Origin: Dehalococcoidales bacterium
Lineage (GTDB): Bacteria > Chloroflexota > Dehalococcoidia > Dehalococcoidales > UBA5760
DNA length: 6,931 nt
Assembly: GCA_018399795.1 (NCBI GenBank)
Contig: JAGYOC010000147.1
Span: 1 to 6,931 of the forward strand
Reading direction: 5' to 3'
In this document: positions 6,512-6,931 of the stretch, piece by piece
How positions within the stretch are numbered: position 1 is the first letter of the stretch
Layout of the letters: each line of letters starts with the position of its first letter
Notes under the pieces: model-generated
Seen by the model: the letters and a program-made list of their open reading frames with translations, nothing else
The model's database searches: none
What the model was told of the DNA's origin: nothing
Program-made: the position numbers and the translations under genes

Positions 6512-6540
6512 ATAATAGGCCAGATAAGTGAGTCTTTCAA
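6512..6540 (-). promoter_or_regulatory. Sigma70-type promoter for hisA
   Basis: On the minus strand TTGAAA (6540-6535, five of six matches) is followed by a 17-base spacer and TATTAT (6517-6512, five of six). The predicted start near 6505 leaves a leader of about 40 bases before the TTG. No histidine-leader peptide or attenuator is visible in that leader. Confidence 0.6.
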
Positions 6541-6567
6541 GTACCTGGTAAGCAGTATCAGAAAAAC

Positions 6568-6588
6568 GTTTAGAAAATGTTTAGAAAA
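6568..6588. repeat. 10-bp direct repeat GTTTAGAAAA, 11-bp period, upstream of a -35 box
   Basis: GTTTAGAAAA at 6568-6577 recurs exactly at 6579-6588, one base apart, so the copies lie on the same face of the helix. The second copy ends five bases before the -35 box at 6594. This is the usual place for a response-regulator or activator site, and the A-rich content could also act as an UP element. The binding factor is unknown. Confidence 0.5.
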
Positions 6589-6593
6589 ATGCC

Positions 6594-6622
6594 TTTACCC
6601 TGCACTTTGTATGTGTTATAAC
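6594..6622 (+). promoter_or_regulatory. Promoter for the secreted protein gene at the right edge
   Basis: TTTACC (6594-6599) and TATAAC (6617-6622) are separated by 17 bases, with TG at 6614-6615 giving an extended -10. The predicted start near 6629 leaves a leader of about 24 bases to the GTG at 6653. The moderate -35 match and the upstream repeats suggest an activated promoter. Confidence 0.5.
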
Positions 6623-6652
6623 TACACTATATTTTGAATTATAAGGGAGAGT

Positions 6653-6931
6653 GTGCCCGGTTTGTGGAAAGGTAGAAAGGTTTCCAACCGTCTCGGCAGA
6701 ATACTTGGCCTGATACTGGTAGCCAGCGTTGCCATGGCGGCGCTGCCGCTGGTCCAGGCCTTACCGGCACGTGCCGCCGGCCCGGACTGGACCAAATACT
6801 CGGGAAACGTCACCCTGGAATACGAGGAGTATGTCCTCGATTCGTGTGTTATAAAGGATGGCGACACATACCGTATGTGGTATACCCACGCCGTAACCGA
6901 TATGAGCATCCCCGACATGGTCGGCGAGATA
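6653..6931 (+). CDS. Secreted protein with probable glycosidase-like beta-propeller repeats, 3' end missing
   Basis: Open from GTG at 6653 to the window edge (93 codons), with no stop. The N terminus is a clear Sec signal peptide: a basic n-region (KGRK...NRLGR), a hydrophobic core of about 20 residues (17-37) and a c-region with Ala-Arg-Ala (39-41) before Ala-Gly, the likely cleavage site. The mature part begins PDWTKYSGN and contains VIKDGDTYRMWYT. That pattern of a W-T-K-Y start and a Y-x-M-W-Y-T strand is typical of repeats in five-bladed beta-propeller proteins of the GH43/GH32-like superfamily. Catalytic activity cannot be judged from one partial repeat. GGAG (6646-6649) is three bases from the GTG; an in-frame TTG at 6662 (12 bases away) is an alternative start. 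It is divergent from hisA with its own promoter. Function is inferred only from fold-level resemblance. Confidence 0.7.
   Translation, partial: MPGLWKGRKVSNRLGRILGLILVASVAMAALPLVQALPARAAGPDWTKYSGNVTLEYEEYVLDSCVIKDGDTYRMWYTHAVTDMSIPDMVGEI

Overview
This 6.9 kb window is bacterial. It has sigma70-type promoters, strong AAGGAGG-like ribosome binding sites, several GTG/TTG starts and bacterial families (RarA, HisA). Codon use is moderately GC-rich and consistent throughout. The gene mix would fit an uncultured Chloroflexota, perhaps Dehalococcoidia, but that placement rests on general impression only. I see no rRNA, tRNA, CRISPR array, insertion sequence or obvious mobile element.

Layout. Bases 1-123 hold a good promoter overlapped by a 21-bp palindrome, a likely operator. 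It drives a 52-residue coiled-coil protein (124-282) that overlaps an atypical small ferredoxin (272-487). A J-domain mini-protein (605-892) and a membrane-embedded methyltransferase of the isoprenylcysteine/phospholipid methyltransferase family (975-1568) follow on the same strand. The roughly 320-base stretch 1569-1891 has no intact annotated gene. It carries an apparent frameshifted small ORF on the minus strand and an extended -10 promoter for the next operon.

That operon (1892-5647) starts with the AmmeMemoRadiSam radical SAM enzyme. An 11-base overlap leads to a single polypeptide that fuses the Memo-like (protein B) and AMMECR1-like (protein A) domains. RarA/MgsA, a replication-fork AAA+ ATPase, comes 47 bases later. 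The AmmeMemoRadiSam set is widely conserved but, as far as I know, has no settled function. The overlap and the domain fusion argue that its products act together, and it is the most interesting system here.

hisA (histidine biosynthesis) lies on the minus strand, convergent with rarA. It has a TTG start and its own promoter. A divergent intergenic region of about 190 bases separates it from the start of a secreted, probably beta-propeller-type protein that runs off the right edge. That second promoter has a 10-bp direct repeat, spaced 11 bp, just upstream of its -35 box.
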